A DNA stretch of 64,000 nucleotides from Tritrichomonas musculus. Its lineage: Eukaryota; Parabasalia; Tritrichomonadida; Tritrichomonadidae. The position numbers were made by a program, and so were the translations under genes. Location: the NCBI GenBank assembly GCA_039105265.1, contig JAPFFF010000075.1, positions 124,001 to 188,000 on the forward strand, in the 5' to 3' direction. The notes below the pieces were generated by a model, which was not told the origin of the DNA, did no database searches, and saw only the letters and a program-made list of their open reading frames with translations. Positions 11,417-22,070 of this stretch are shown here, piece by piece. The number at the start of each line of letters is the position of its first letter. Position 1 is the stretch's first letter.

Positions 11417-13040
11417 ATTATTAAATTAAGCTTGTAAATTTGGTGAAATAAACGTTTTTTGGGTTTTAAAAATCACCAAATGTAACCATATTATTGTCAA
11501 ATAAATTTTTATTAATATTTATTATTATCATAAACCATTGAATTATTTGAAAGAGGAATTAAATGAGTTTTATCAAAAGTCATATTAATAATCGATAAGA
11601 TTTTCTCAGTAAAAAAATGTTATTTTTTGAATATTACAAAATAATTGTATGATTTGTATAATATATCATATAAAATAATAATAAAAAGCTCATTTATATT
11701 GACGATGAAAAGCCAAATAACCGATTTCACCAAAAGCCCAGGTCTTGGGCTTTTGGCGACAGTATTCAATTTTGAATAGTTTACATATATTTTGGAGATC
11801 ACCAAAACGGTTTTTTGGCGATGGTGATTTGTAAAGCTTTCAAAATATCATATATAAAATAAAAAAAAAAAATAAGATATAAATATATAATAAAATCAAT
11901 AAAAGCATTTTTTCAATTGAAAATAAATTTTTTTCATTTATATTTTAAATATATACCGAAATAAAATGTATTTAAAATACTAATAATATTTATATTTTTA
12001 TGAATATATATAGCCGAATAATATATAATGCATTGAAATAATGCATTGAAATATTAATAGTATTTATATTTTTATGAATATATAGTGGTCCTAAAAAATA
12101 TTGATAAGAAATTTGAGAGAAATTTTCATGTTTCATTGAAAAAATTGAGAAAATTTATTTAAAAATAATTTGAGAGAATTTTAAAAGTTCTTTCAAATTC
12201 ATTCAAATTTAATGACCTATTCATGAATTTATGAATCAATTGTTGGTCAATCTTTTGACCTTTTATTTATTTGTTTTCTTTACCAAAAAATACAAACGAA
12301 CGCTATAATTTAATCGCAAGTGGTTCTGCAATCGCACAATTTTAATAAAAGCAAAACAGCTGATGCATTAAGTATTTCGTTAAATTGCGTCAAAGCAGTA
12401 GCTAAATAGATTGATGAAGGGAGACCAGAAAAAACACAACCTTGCCGACCACAAATATTAACAAATGAAATCAAGTATTTCATATGCGTTAAAGCAATAA
12501 TGTTTCCTGAAATCCCTGGAGCTGAAATGGCAAATGTTTCCTGAACACAAATTTTATTCTTTATATGGAATAATCTAAGTTTAGCAACAAACAATTCTTT
12601 GATTGATTCTTTTCCAAAGAAATTGAAACAATGCCTCGAAGTGCAAGGCAATCAAGTATGATTTTAATTTTAATTTTTAATAAAAAATCAACTTTTTCAA
12701 TTGCCGAAAAAATATTGATAAGAAATTTAACTTTTTAAATTAAAAATTTTAAAAATAAAATAACTTTTGTTAACGACGATTAACTATTGAATTCATTTCT
12801 TATCAATATTTTTTAGGAACACTATATATAGCCGAGTAATTAAATAAATTCATTGAATTTATTGAATGTTGATTCGTAAATTGAATTATTATTTAATCAA
12901 ATATCATTTAATCATTTTATTTCAATAATTCATAAGAAATAACTTTTTAAAAGATTTATTAAAATCGCCAAAAGACCAGAAAGAATCACCAAGACCAGGT
13001 CTTTTTTTTACATTTGGGTATATTTTACAAGCTTAATTAA
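11417..13040. repeat. Divergent inverted repeat pair around a nested element
   Basis: AATTAAGCTTGTAAA at about 11424-11438 recurs inverted at about 13022-13036. Both copies sit next to related inner sequence (AAATGTAA; CCAGGTCTTGG hairpins near 11738 and 13001; repeated CACCAAAA/CGCCAAAA motifs). This could be an old non-autonomous element of 1.6 kb into which the element at 12085-12822 inserted. The arms beyond the core are diverged and I see no clear target duplication. Confidence 0.35.
12085..12822. mobile_element. Tc1/mariner-type relic, 738 bp
   Basis: The terminal inverted repeat GTGKTCCTAAAAAATATTGA (continuing TAAGAAAT, 28 bp, one mismatch) is at both ends. TA dinucleotides flank it at 12083-12084 and 12823-12824. 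The plus strand at about 12310-12660 retains a decayed transposase N-terminus with a helix-turn-helix-like reading (NKSKTADALSISLNCVKAVA, then a stop, IDEGRPEKTQPCRPQILTNE) and further stops. No DDE region remains. A second copy of the inner repeat (AAAAAATATTGATAAGAAAT) lies in direct orientation near 12709. The element is dead but could have been moved in trans. Confidence 0.75.
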
Positions 13041-13564
13041 ATATATATAAATACTACTTTTATGATTTGTTTAAGGACAACCAATGATAAAAGTAGATTT
13101 ATAATTTCAAGTAATTCAAGATTAATTAAATGATGGTTTAAAAATATACTAATATAATAAGAATAAGACAGTTAAAATTTAATATTTACTCAAAAATGAT
13201 GAGATTATAATCTGTTATACTATCAATAAAGCATATTGAGATGTTAAAAAAAAATTATCATTTGTAGCCAGTTGGGGGTATCTATGATTTTGAAAAAATA
13301 AAATTTATTTGTATAAGCATTACTTCACACTATTAATCTTTATTGGTTATTACTCTAATTATTTGCACCTATTCACTAAGATTACTAAATATAATAAAGA
13401 AAAACATAATGGCAAATAATATTTTATTATTTTTGGAAATTAAAATTATGATTGTTTAAGTCAATATTTCGACAAATGATAAAGTATTCAATATTTCAAT
13501 AACGATGCAATTTTTTGAATAAATTATTTTTATAATGACTCAATTTTTTTAAAGGAAAATTAAA
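13041..13564. other. Intergenic upstream of hydrolase gene
   Basis: AT-rich, no coding-like reading. It must hold the promoter of the gene at 13565, but I cannot assign a confident parabasalid initiator (TCA-Py-T-A/T) to one position. Confidence 0.5.
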
Positions 13565-15088
13565 ATGAATATTGATCATGATCTTCCATCTAATGTCGGT
13601 GTGGATCCAAAATCTCTTCTTAATATAATAAAAGAGTTAGACAAATGCTTTTGTCATTCGATTATGATATTAAGACATGATAAAATAATATGCGAAGGCT
13701 GGTGGAAACCATACAATCAGAATTACCCTCACGTTTTATTTTCATTATCAAAAACATTTCTTGCAACAGCAGTTTGTTTTGCAGTTCAAGAAAATCTTAT
13801 TTCTTTTGATGATTTTGTTATTAAATTTTTCCCAGAATATTTTCCTTCACTACCATGTGAAAACATGCAAAAAGTCCAAATAAAACATTTATTAACAATG
13901 TCTTATGGTAGAAACGTAGATTTAGATCCAGATTTTTACTATCGAAAAGATTGGCTTGAAGAAAATTTGCATCCCTATTTATACAATGAACCAGGAACTA
14001 AATTTTGTTATGATAATCGATGTCCGTATATAATTTCAGTTATTTTACAGAAAGTAACAGGTATGACTGCATTAGATTATCTCGATTCTCGTCTTTTTAA
14101 GCATTTAGGAATAGAAAAGCCATTTTGGGAAGAGAAAAATGGTTATAATATAGGACGAAGTGGTCTGAATCTTAAAACCGAAGATGTTGCAAAATTTGGT
14201 TTATTTTTGTTACATAAAGGGAATTATAAAGGAAAACAACTTTTGAATTCATATTTGGTCGAAAAAATGACCAGTCATCAAATTCAGACTTATGATGAAA
14301 ACAGACCTAATTACGGTGCTGGATATGGATACTTTGTTTGGATGTGTCAAGTAGAAGGTGCATATCGTGGCTCTGGGATTGGAAGTCAATTATTAATAAA
14401 TATGCCAAAACAAGACATGACTGTTGTTGTTACAGCTGGATTTCTTGATGGAGCAGAAACAATACTGAAAGCTATTTTTGATAATTTAATTGGCAAACTT
14501 GATAATTCAAGTGTTTTATCGAACATTGAACTTTTGAATGAAAATCAAAAATTGCTTGATTCAAAATTGAATGGTTTATCAATTCCATTCATTTCATCAA
14601 AATATCACATTGGCTCAGGATTGAGTGATTTAGGCGATTCTTTGAATTATTCAGGTGTGATTTATGATATTTGCCAGAATCGACCAAATATCATCAGAAT
14701 GTCTATTGTTTTTGGTGAAAAATCTGATGTTCTCAAATTATGGGTCCTTGGAAATTCTGCTGAACCTTCTGAAAATCCGCCAAAAACGCCAGTTTTGTTA
14801 ACTTTAAATGTTGGTCATGATGAATGGCTTGAAAACGAAACAAACTTTGAAATTTCAAATTTCCATGCGCATTCAACAATATTTTTCAGTGATGTTGCGT
14901 GTTCTTCAAAATGGCTGTCAAAAAACGAGTATGCAGTGAAATTTGTTTATACTCAAACACCATATACGGACACATTAAGAATCAAATTTGGTAAAGATTG
15001 GATCAATGGTGAATACATTTGTTTCCCATGCATGAAAAATAGAGGAAAATCTTTCCAAATAATGGGAGTTCAATCTAATAAATATTAA
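13565..15088 (+). CDS. Beta-lactamase-related serine hydrolase
   Basis: The 507-residue product belongs to the class C beta-lactamase/penicillin-binding-protein-like family (PF00144). The nucleophile motif is S60-L-S-K63 in VLFSLSKTFLATA. The second Tyr motif appears as YDN in KFCYDNRCPYIIS (about 150), followed by VLQKVTGMTALDYLDSRLFK, GRSGLNLKTEDVAKFGLFLL and GSGIGSQLLINM (third motif region). Residues after about 320 form an extra C-terminal domain, rich in beta-strands by eye. No signal peptide is seen, so it is probably cytosolic. Eukaryotic members are mostly esterases or peptidases; the substrate here is unknown. The family is mainly bacterial and trichomonads carry many transferred genes, so lateral origin is plausible. 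The gene is intact. Confidence 0.88.
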   Translation: MNIDHDLPSNVGVDPKSLLNIIKELDKCFCHSIMILRHDKIICEGWWKPYNQNYPHVLFSLSKTFLATAVCFAVQENLISFDDFVIKFFPEYFPSLPCENMQKVQIKHLLTMSYGRNVDLDPDFYYRKDWLEENLHPYLYNEPGTKFCYDNRCPYIISVILQKVTGMTALDYLDSRLFKHLGIEKPFWEEKNGYNIGRSGLNLKTEDVAKFGLFLLHKGNYKGKQLLNSYLVEKMTSHQIQTYDENRPNYGAGYGYFVWMCQVEGAYRGSGIGSQLLINMPKQDMTVVVTAGFLDGAETILKAIFDNLIGKLDNSSVLSNIELLNENQKLLDSKLNGLSIPFISSKYHIGSGLSDLGDSLNYSGVIYDICQNRPNIIRMSIVFGEKSDVLKLWVLGNSAEPSENPPKTPVLLTLNVGHDEWLENETNFEISNFHAHSTIFFSDVACSSKWLSKNEYAVKFVYTQTPYTDTLRIKFGKDWINGEYICFPCMKNRGKSFQIMGVQSNKY

Positions 15089-15385
15089 ATATACCATTAT
15101 TGGATTGAACTTTTAAATCTTTCCAAATATTGGCATATATAAAGTTTAAAAGATTTAGAAAATTAAAATATTTTTAAAAATTCAAATCTTGAATGGCTTG
15201 ATCATTAAATTATTTAATATTTGTTCAATAAAATATCAAATATAATAATTAAGTAAGTTTTAATTTTCATTAGTTGTGTACTAAACTGATTTGAGAGGTT
15301 AAACAGTCATATTGTAGCACTATAAAAAAAAAATGAAATTTGATTATTTTTTGCAAAAAAAAAGTTGTTTAAAACAGCATATTAT

Positions 15386-17386
15386 TTATATTATTAAACA
15401 GCACTTTGATGATTCTTTAATCTCCGTTTCTTCTTCAGCATCGTTTTTTTCAATAATTTTCATTGCTCTTTCTTTTTTGGCCTCGAATGATTCGGGATCC
15501 TCCAGTCTTATTTTGTCCATCAGTTCATCTAGAAGTTCGTTTTCTTTTTGTGAACTTTCTTTGAAAATCAGGTTATGATAAATGTATGTCAAATCAAAGC
15601 ATTGCTTATCATTGATCCATCCAATCAAATGATATTCACCATAATCGCCAGGAATTGACCATTCAAACCGCCTAAATTCACCTTTTTGTTTATTTTCAGA
15701 TGGAGCAGCAACTGTTTTATCATCCTGCTTAAATTCCAAGTGAATTACATCACTATTTGATGCTGATTTAATTTGAATTGTCTGCTCTTTTTCAGTGACC
15801 AAATAGCAATTCAAATTTGGTTTAATTATGACTTCTTTTTTATTTTCGTCCAAAATTCGATTTGGTGGGAATTTTCTTCCATCAAACATGTAATAAACAG
15901 GACTAATGGGTTTTGGATTATTTGAGCCAATACTAGTTACGTCAAAATAGTATTTGACATAATTTGAAAAAGATCCTTCATCATTAGATAAATAAATTTT
16001 AACAACATATCGACCTTTTGATGGAAATGTAATACATAATTGATCTTCATAACGTTCATCATCAAAAGGAAGTAGCAGCTTGATATAGCGACCAAATTTT
16101 CTATCAATTATTTCACCATCAATATTGAAGGCGTTTTGATCGTTCAGCTTAATAATATCCCACAAAATATCAGATCTTTTAATAGCCACAGCGAACCTGA
16201 TAATAACGACGCCATTGACAACTTCAGAGAGGACTGTTTTTGGAGTCATTTGAATGAATTTTGAATCATGAAAATAATTCAAAGTAACCGGAATTGATCC
16301 TTCATTTTTCTGAGGGACGATAACGAAGTAATTCAAAACTTTCAGAGAATCAATGTACATTTCAACCTCATAAAATCCATCCTCTTGAAAAACGATATAA
16401 CTGATGAAACGGCATCTTTCTGGATGATCTTTTATCTTCTTTTCAATGACTTCGTAACTCGTGATTCCATCTGTTGATTGAATCTGCTTAAAATTTGAAG
16501 TTTCCTTTTTATATATTTTAAAATCAATGTTATTAAAAGGTGAGACACAACTATATGTCTGTTCAACATATCCATGATTTGCTGTTATCTTTATAAACGG
16601 ATACGTTTCTGTCTTCAATTTTCGTCCAAAAGGATGAATTTTGAGGCATTGAAAAAAGTCAGCAAAATTCAATTTGAATGGAAGAAATTTCTGGCTTTCT
16701 TCACAGGGATAATGGTAACATAGTGTGTCATATAATGGAATAAGAAAGAAATTTGTATCAAAATTCTTCTTGAATATTTTCATGCTCTCAATTTGGCCAG
16801 CACCAAATGTTGGATCAGAAATGAATGGAATTCCATTTATTTTAATGTAAAGTGAGGAATGATTAGGCTTGATTTCGTTGGGTATATTTAATGGATCATA
16901 TTCAAAGTTTTTTGAAAAAGTGGAATATTTTTGTATTGTTATTTGGCCGCTGTTTATTTTGACTAGTTCTGCCATCTTTATGAAAAAGAAAGAATAGCCT
17001 TCACTTACTGCTTTTTTGGTTTTGAAGATATCTTCAAATGATTTTGGATGTTTAGCTTTATCTGAAAAATATAAATCTGTATCGAATTCAATTTGAAGAG
17101 CTTCATAAGCAAAAATCCCAAATAATTTATTAATATCATTCTTTAATGTCGAGATATAAGAAACTAATGACTCTAAAGTATCAAATGTATGCGTTTTTAT
17201 GTAATCAGCTATTGATAAATCATATTTTGGGATTTGGGGTTCTTTGTATAATAATGCATGTGATAGGCATGGATATCCATATTGCTCTACTTGCTCCTGT
17301 GGGACATCAGTTAACTCATATTCGTTCTCTTCAAATTTTCTTACTAGTTCTTTAAGGCTGTTTTGATCTAAAGTAATTTCAATCAT
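15386..17386 (-). CDS. Transglutaminase-like (KY-type) protein, Cys lost, CaaX end
   Basis: The 666-residue ORF starts at ATG. Residues about 60-205 match the transglutaminase/KY peptidase-like fold: YISTLKNDINKLFGIFAYEA, DTDLYFSDKAKHPKSFEDIF, KTKKAVSEGYSFFFIKMAEL, then NHSSLYIKINGIPFISDPTF. The catalytic Cys expected in KKAVCEGY is Ser128. The His (about 186) and Asp (about 201) positions remain. The rest looks like beta-sandwich domains similar to the KY C-terminal region. The very end is SSKCCLII: CLII is a CaaX box with Ile last, predicting geranylgeranylation, and the preceding Cys could be palmitoylated. I infer a membrane-tethered, catalytically changed or inactive cytoskeletal scaffold. 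The gene is intact. Confidence 0.75.
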   Translation of the reverse strand: MIEITLDQNSLKELVRKFEENEYELTDVPQEQVEQYGYPCLSHALLYKEPQIPKYDLSIADYIKTHTFDTLESLVSYISTLKNDINKLFGIFAYEALQIEFDTDLYFSDKAKHPKSFEDIFKTKKAVSEGYSFFFIKMAELVKINSGQITIQKYSTFSKNFEYDPLNIPNEIKPNHSSLYIKINGIPFISDPTFGAGQIESMKIFKKNFDTNFFLIPLYDTLCYHYPCEESQKFLPFKLNFADFFQCLKIHPFGRKLKTETYPFIKITANHGYVEQTYSCVSPFNNIDFKIYKKETSNFKQIQSTDGITSYEVIEKKIKDHPERCRFISYIVFQEDGFYEVEMYIDSLKVLNYFVIVPQKNEGSIPVTLNYFHDSKFIQMTPKTVLSEVVNGVVIIRFAVAIKRSDILWDIIKLNDQNAFNIDGEIIDRKFGRYIKLLLPFDDERYEDQLCITFPSKGRYVVKIYLSNDEGSFSNYVKYYFDVTSIGSNNPKPISPVYYMFDGRKFPPNRILDENKKEVIIKPNLNCYLVTEKEQTIQIKSASNSDVIHLEFKQDDKTVAAPSENKQKGEFRRFEWSIPGDYGEYHLIGWINDKQCFDLTYIYHNLIFKESSQKENELLDELMDKIRLEDPESFEAKKERAMKIIEKNDAEEETEIKESSKCCLII

Positions 17387-17516
17387 TGAATTGATAACGG
17401 TTTAATAAAAAATCAATTGAAAAATTGAATACTTTATTTGTTTTTTTTATTTCTTTTGTATACCGAAATATTAAAAATTCAAAATCAAAAAAATAATAAA
17501 AAATGTTATTATTTAT

Positions 17517-17888
17517 TTAAACTTGTGGGATGATAACATCTGATGCGACACCACATTGGTTATTCTTTCCACGAACCATTCTAACATATCCTTTTTCTCC
17601 CCATGAGTTACGAACAATCCAATATTTTACATCATTATCAACACCAAATCCAACAAGGCCTACTGCATGACCAAGATCGTATGAGCTGCATTATGGTTCA
17701 TCATAAATTCCAGATGTGTAGAGTTGGAATGACCAATTTGAAGCATCGATAGCGATTGATACAACTCCATCCTTTTCGCATGCTTCAGCAAGTGCATCTT
17801 CATCACCTGTTGTTGTTGGTCTGTAATACTTTTTCACTTTGGCAACGCCCTTTTCAAGAGAGAACTTGCATGTCCCATAGTTATACAT
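17517..17888 (-). pseudogene. C-terminal fragment of papain-like cysteine protease
   Basis: The fragment reads MYNYGTCKFSLEKGVAKVKK, then EACEKDGVVSIAIDASNWSF, a TAA stop after SGIYDEP, and [16 protein letters not shown] with [20 protein letters not shown] to the normal end. The active-site Cys region and propeptide are missing. The catalytic His and Asn regions are kept. DHAV has become GHAV, and an in-frame stop is present. It is a relic of a cathepsin L-like gene distinct from the intact one at 26551-27519. Its 5' edge abuts the transposase fragment starting at 17895. Confidence 0.8.
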
Positions 17889-17894
17889 TTAGGA

Positions 17895-18942
17895 TCATTT
17901 ATGCAAACAAAAAAAAATGCATTCAAAACGGTTTTGGTCAAAAGGCACCCCAATACTTGTTTTAAAAGAGAAATATCTTTTAACATAATTCCGAACCGAG
18001 TCAATATGGAAAGCTAGGTTAAATCTTTCTAATATAAGTTCAGTAACTTCATCAAATGAAGGAAAAAATTCTTTATTGTGCCAACTCTTGATCATTGTCT
18101 CCAATTCTTGTTCTTGGTTTTTGCTCAATAGCTTTGGTCTAGACTTTTACGCCATTATTTTTTTGGAAAAACCCGCGATATAGCTTACGCCAAAAAAATG
18201 GTTCTAAAAATTTATGTAAAGTAAAATTTTTTATATACTAATCTTGCTTTAAATATACTAAATACTAAAAAATAATTTTCTTTTTGTTAAAGTTCTTTTA
18301 TTCAAAATTTGAAAATTATATCGAAAAAGGCATGATCCCCTACTCATGATTTTTTTCGTGGCATAATCATCCCCTATTTTATACGCCAATTCAAAAATTG
18401 AGAACATTCCTCAGAAATCCTCAGAAAAAATAATGGCGTGGCGTACGCCACGCCAATTGATTTTATAATTTTTTTTAATAATTTTTTATTTTTTCTTTTA
18501 ATTAAATATAGTAAAATAACACTAAAAATTAATTAAAAAACAAAAATAACTTTTTAAATAAAGAAAAAATGTTTTTTATTTTCACTTGTCTTTTTTCAAC
18601 AGGCTTTTACGCCATTTCTTTAAAAAACCATACGCCATTTTGCTTTGGCGTAAAAGCCTACTTTGGTCTACTTCGAGGTAGCAAAGTACCTTGTTGTTGA
18701 ATTTTGTAGTACTTCTTTTGTACACAATGTCGGCTTCCAAACATTAGACCTAATTGAGAAAATGATACACAGTTGGGTGGATCATGCAGATACTCAATAA
18801 GCAACTTACATTGTTCTCTGAAAGATTGTGCATTAATCCATCTAGGATCTTTCAGCATTTGTGAATATGAATCCATTGCTCTCTGGTCTGGAGATTCAAA
18901 TGGTTTCACAATTCTCTTTGGATAGATTAGAAAATCAGTCAA
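17895..18942 (-). pseudogene. Helix-turn-helix transposase fragment split by a MITE
   Basis: Two minus-strand segments, 18669-18942 and 17895-18131, join exactly across the insertion at 18140-18660: ...GTLLPRSRPK then LLSKNQEQELETMIKSW. Together they give about 160 residues with two helix-turn-helix-like parts (SFSQLGLMFGSRHCVQKKYY; VTELILERFNLAFHIDSVRN) and GVPFDQNRFEC. This resembles the N-terminus of Tc1/pogo-type DDE transposases that are abundant in trichomonads; the DDE domain is absent. No in-frame ATG opens the first segment, so both ends are truncated. Family assignment rests on pattern only. Confidence 0.5.
18140..18660. mobile_element. MULE-like MITE with ACGCCA repeats
   Basis: The 521-bp insertion has ends TAGACTTTTACGCCA and, inverted, TAGGCTTTTACGCCA. 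The target duplication CTTTGGTC is at 18132-18139 and 18661-18668 (10 bp if the shared TA is counted). The motif ACGCCA or its complement recurs at least eight times inside, including a perfect palindrome TGGCGTGGCGTACGCCACGC (plus CA) near 18434. Clustered subterminal repeats are typical of transposase-binding sites. There is no coding capacity. It interrupts the transposase fragment on the minus strand. Confidence 0.8.
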
Positions 18943-19368
18943 CTAACAAATGAAATGGTCGATCATTGAAATTAATCTTTAATCATCATCTATTTTTTTA
19001 ATTTTAACTGTGAATATTCTGAATAATTTTTTTAATTTTAACTAGTATTTTACTTGCATTTTAATTCAAACAAATTTAAATTAATCTTTAATCATAATCT
19101 ATTTTTTTAATTTTAACTGTGAATATATTAATATTGTATTTTCTAATTTCAGAAATAGAAAAGCATGTAGAAAATATTGTATTATTATAAAAAATATGGA
19201 GTTTTCACACTAAAACTTTTTTTTCAATTAAAAAGTTTATTAATCATTTATATCATAAAAAATATATTATATTTGCTTTTTGGTTGGTATAAAAATAACA
19301 TTTTTAATCTGCCTTTTACATATTAGTTTTCTTGTTTTTTAAAACTTAGACAGATTTATCGTCTAACT
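18943..19368. other. Intergenic, no gene seen
   Basis: AT-rich. A roughly 45-bp sequence beginning TTAATCTTTAATCATMATCT occurs twice in direct orientation near 18974 and 19081. Nothing else is recognisable. Confidence 0.45.
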
Positions 19369-19860
19369 TTAATTGAATGATTGAAGTTTGAATAAACGAA
19401 TAAGTTGATGAATGAATGAAAAAATTGAAAAGAGATTGAATGAATAATTAAACAAATAAGTGAATAAATAAAAGTAAAAATGAATAATTGAATTATTGAA
19501 TGATTGATTGAAAGATTGAATGAATAAAAGAATAAGTGAATAAATAAATAGATGAAAAAAGGATAAGTGAATAATTGAAAGAATGAATAAACGAATAAGT
19601 GAATGAATAAATATAAAAATGGATAAGTGAATAATTGAATGATTGAATGGAAGATTGAAAAAAAGAATTAATGAACCAATAAAAAAGTGAATGAAAAAAC
19701 GAATGATTGAATAACTGAATGAATAAATGAATAAATGGATAAGAGAATGAATAAGCAAATGAATAATGGAATGATTGAATAAATAAATGGATGAATAAAT
19801 GATTGATTGAATAAATAAATGATTAAATTAATAAGTGTATAATTGAATAAAGGATATGAT
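19369..19860. repeat. Degenerate TGAATGAATAAA-type simple repeat
   Basis: About 490 bp built from short words GAATGAAT, GAATAAAT, GATTGAAT and AAGTGAAT in irregular order with a basic 4-bp step. The long minus-strand reading (His/Ile/Phe/Ser-rich) is only a consequence of the repeat and is not treated as a gene. Confidence 0.8.
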
Positions 19861-19865
19861 AAAAA

Positions 19866-19990
19866 TATTTTTTATTTCTTCTTCAGTCCCTTTTTATTCG
19901 CCGTCTGGTATATCTTTATCAACATAAAACTCTGTTTTAAATATTCTTATAAATTCTGAAATATATGATGGCAAATGATCGTTTTCTTTT
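19866..19990 (-). other. Decayed coding fragment
   Basis: The minus strand reads KEKENDHLPSYISEFIRIFK, TEFYVDKDIPDGE, a stop, then KGTEEEIKNIFI. The composition is protein-like and unlike the surrounding DNA. There is no start codon, it contains a stop, and the family is not recognised. Confidence 0.3.
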
Positions 19991-20954
19991 TCTTTTTTTT
20001 TTGGAAATATAGCTTACAAGATTATAAGATTGTTTATTAGATTTTGAGATATCCTTGATTTTTCCTCATTTGATAAATATCGGGTATTGATTTAAAAATA
20101 ATATTTCTTTATTTATTTATAAAAAAGAAATAATGCATTTTCTGATCATAGACTTATCATTAATATGATCAACTTCTTTAAAAAAGAGAAATATAGCAGT
20201 TATAATTAATGGAATTAATTTAACCAAAAACATCTTGAAATGAATCATAATCAATAAAAAAATTTCAATAAATTTATCAAAAAAATAATAAAAACATTTT
20301 TAAAAGTGTATTTTTATAGGATGGCAAGATATATGTGTATTTATAAATTACATAAATTATTTGAATTCAAGATTGAATAAATATTTATCGAAATATTTGA
20401 TATTTAGATAATTTTTTTAGAAATTTAAATAGAATATTTAAATAATACAATAAAAATTTAAAATAACAGAAATATATATTTTTTTTATGAAGTTATAAAC
20501 AAAGGGGATAAAAAAATTCAATGACAATTCTTTTTTGAATGTATTTATCACAAAAAATAATTATGTTTCTGAAAATTGAATAGTATTGAATACGCAAACT
20601 CACTAAATTCGTGGGAGTAATGGGTATTTTAGAGGATTCTGGTTAATTTTATTTCTTACAAATTTAATATATTATTTTTATTCGTGTATGAAATAAAATG
20701 AACTGATAAATGCAGCAAACTACTCGATAGGTGCATCTAAGAATTTCTTTTAAATATGGGCCTCGATAATTTCATTAATCCATTGATATTAGCTGCAATA
20801 TCAATTTACAATATTTTATATTAAACATAATATATATATTAGATATAAATAAATGAATATACATGTTTACAGTCAATGAATATTTATATTAAAATTGTCA
20901 TAAAATGTAAACACTTTTTAAAAGGTTATTTCAAATATTTCAATATCTCATAAA
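19991..20954. other. Intergenic, no gene seen
   Basis: AT-rich DNA without a coding-like reading or clear repeat. Confidence 0.5.
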
Positions 20955-20956
20955 TA

Positions 20957-22068
20957 CTGATTGTCCAGAAAAAAGTTACCCAAAAATTTTTGACTAGAAG
21001 ATGGGAATCGAACCTGTGACCCCAAAAAAACATAGTCCAAGAACAAAAATAGTTTACCCAAACGCTCAAAAAAAAATTCAAAAAGTTATAGCATATTATC
21101 AAAAAGTTTAACTTTTATTCACTTTTGAATGGTCAAAAAAAACATTACCCATTATTGGACTTGGCTATTCTAACGCTCATGTGTTGACAGAAATTGTGCA
21201 ATAATCTCTTTTATGCGGTCATTTTTTTGTTTATGACTTGAATTAATAATCTAGTAGAAGGAGTCGTGAAATGTATGAAAATGATATGTATTTATTGATA
21301 GAGGGCAATAGAAAAATGGATGACTGAAATAACACTACTAAGATTTGCACCAAAAAATATGGTACAGTGGAATAATCTGAGAGATAATCTAATTCAATGA
21401 ATATTACAATATGGTAGTGGAAATTATCGTCGAGCTGGCAAATATCGAATTTGTACATATCGTTAAAAAATGTAATGGTCGTATTGCTCCTAAAAAAGTC
21501 TTTTGTCTCTCTAAATCGTCAAATGGATGTTTAAAATTTTTATTTTGAAAACATAATCTCTTAAAAAGTTATTTGTGAAGAAAATTTAAAATAATAATAA
21601 ACAAATGTCTGTAATTGAAACAAAATATATGTGTATTATATAATAGAATGATAAAAAAAATTCGAATGTAAAATTATTCTATCAAAAAGTTGACAAAGTT
21701 CCGATACATGGATTCAAAATTAGATTTAATTTGAAATAGAATTGAAATAATTGTATAAAAACATTTTATAAAATATCTAAATTTATCTCCATTTAAATAG
21801 AATAAAATCAAATCATATATTTAGCCAAAAAAATAAAAATAAACAATATTATATATGTGATAAATTTGGAAAGTGAAAAAATATTTCTGTTTTTATTTTT
21901 TATTTTTTTTGTCCATTTTTAAAGTAATTTTAATTCAATTATATAAAATATTTAAATTCTTGAAGAAAGAAGAAAAGTTTATTTGGTTAAAAAAAAAAAA
22001 AAAACTACTAGAAAACGTTATTTTCGAAAATTTTAAAAATTTTGGGTAACTTATTTTTAGACAATCAG
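20957..22068. mobile_element. Tc1/mariner-type relic, about 1.1 kb
   Basis: The ends are CTGATTGTCCAGAAAAAAGT (continuing TACCC) and, inverted, CTGATTGTCTAAAAATAAGT (continuing TACCC). They are flanked by TA at 20955-20956 and 22069-22070. The arms are about 35 bp with a few differences. The interior has no intact transposase, and I could not follow a DDE signature in any frame. Close to the left end on the minus strand is GGTTCGATTCCC, a good RNA polymerase III B-box, but no tRNA fold surrounds it. The element is old. Confidence 0.7.
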
Positions 22069-22070
22069 TA

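Noticed and set aside
19369-19758. Long minus-strand reading rich in Ile, His, Phe, Ser
   Set aside because: It is a by-product of the TGAATGAATAAA-type simple repeat; no domain and no codon structure.
20995-21060. tRNA-like B-box (GGTTCGATTCCC, minus strand)
   Set aside because: No pairing acceptor or anticodon stem around it; it lies within a transposon relic.
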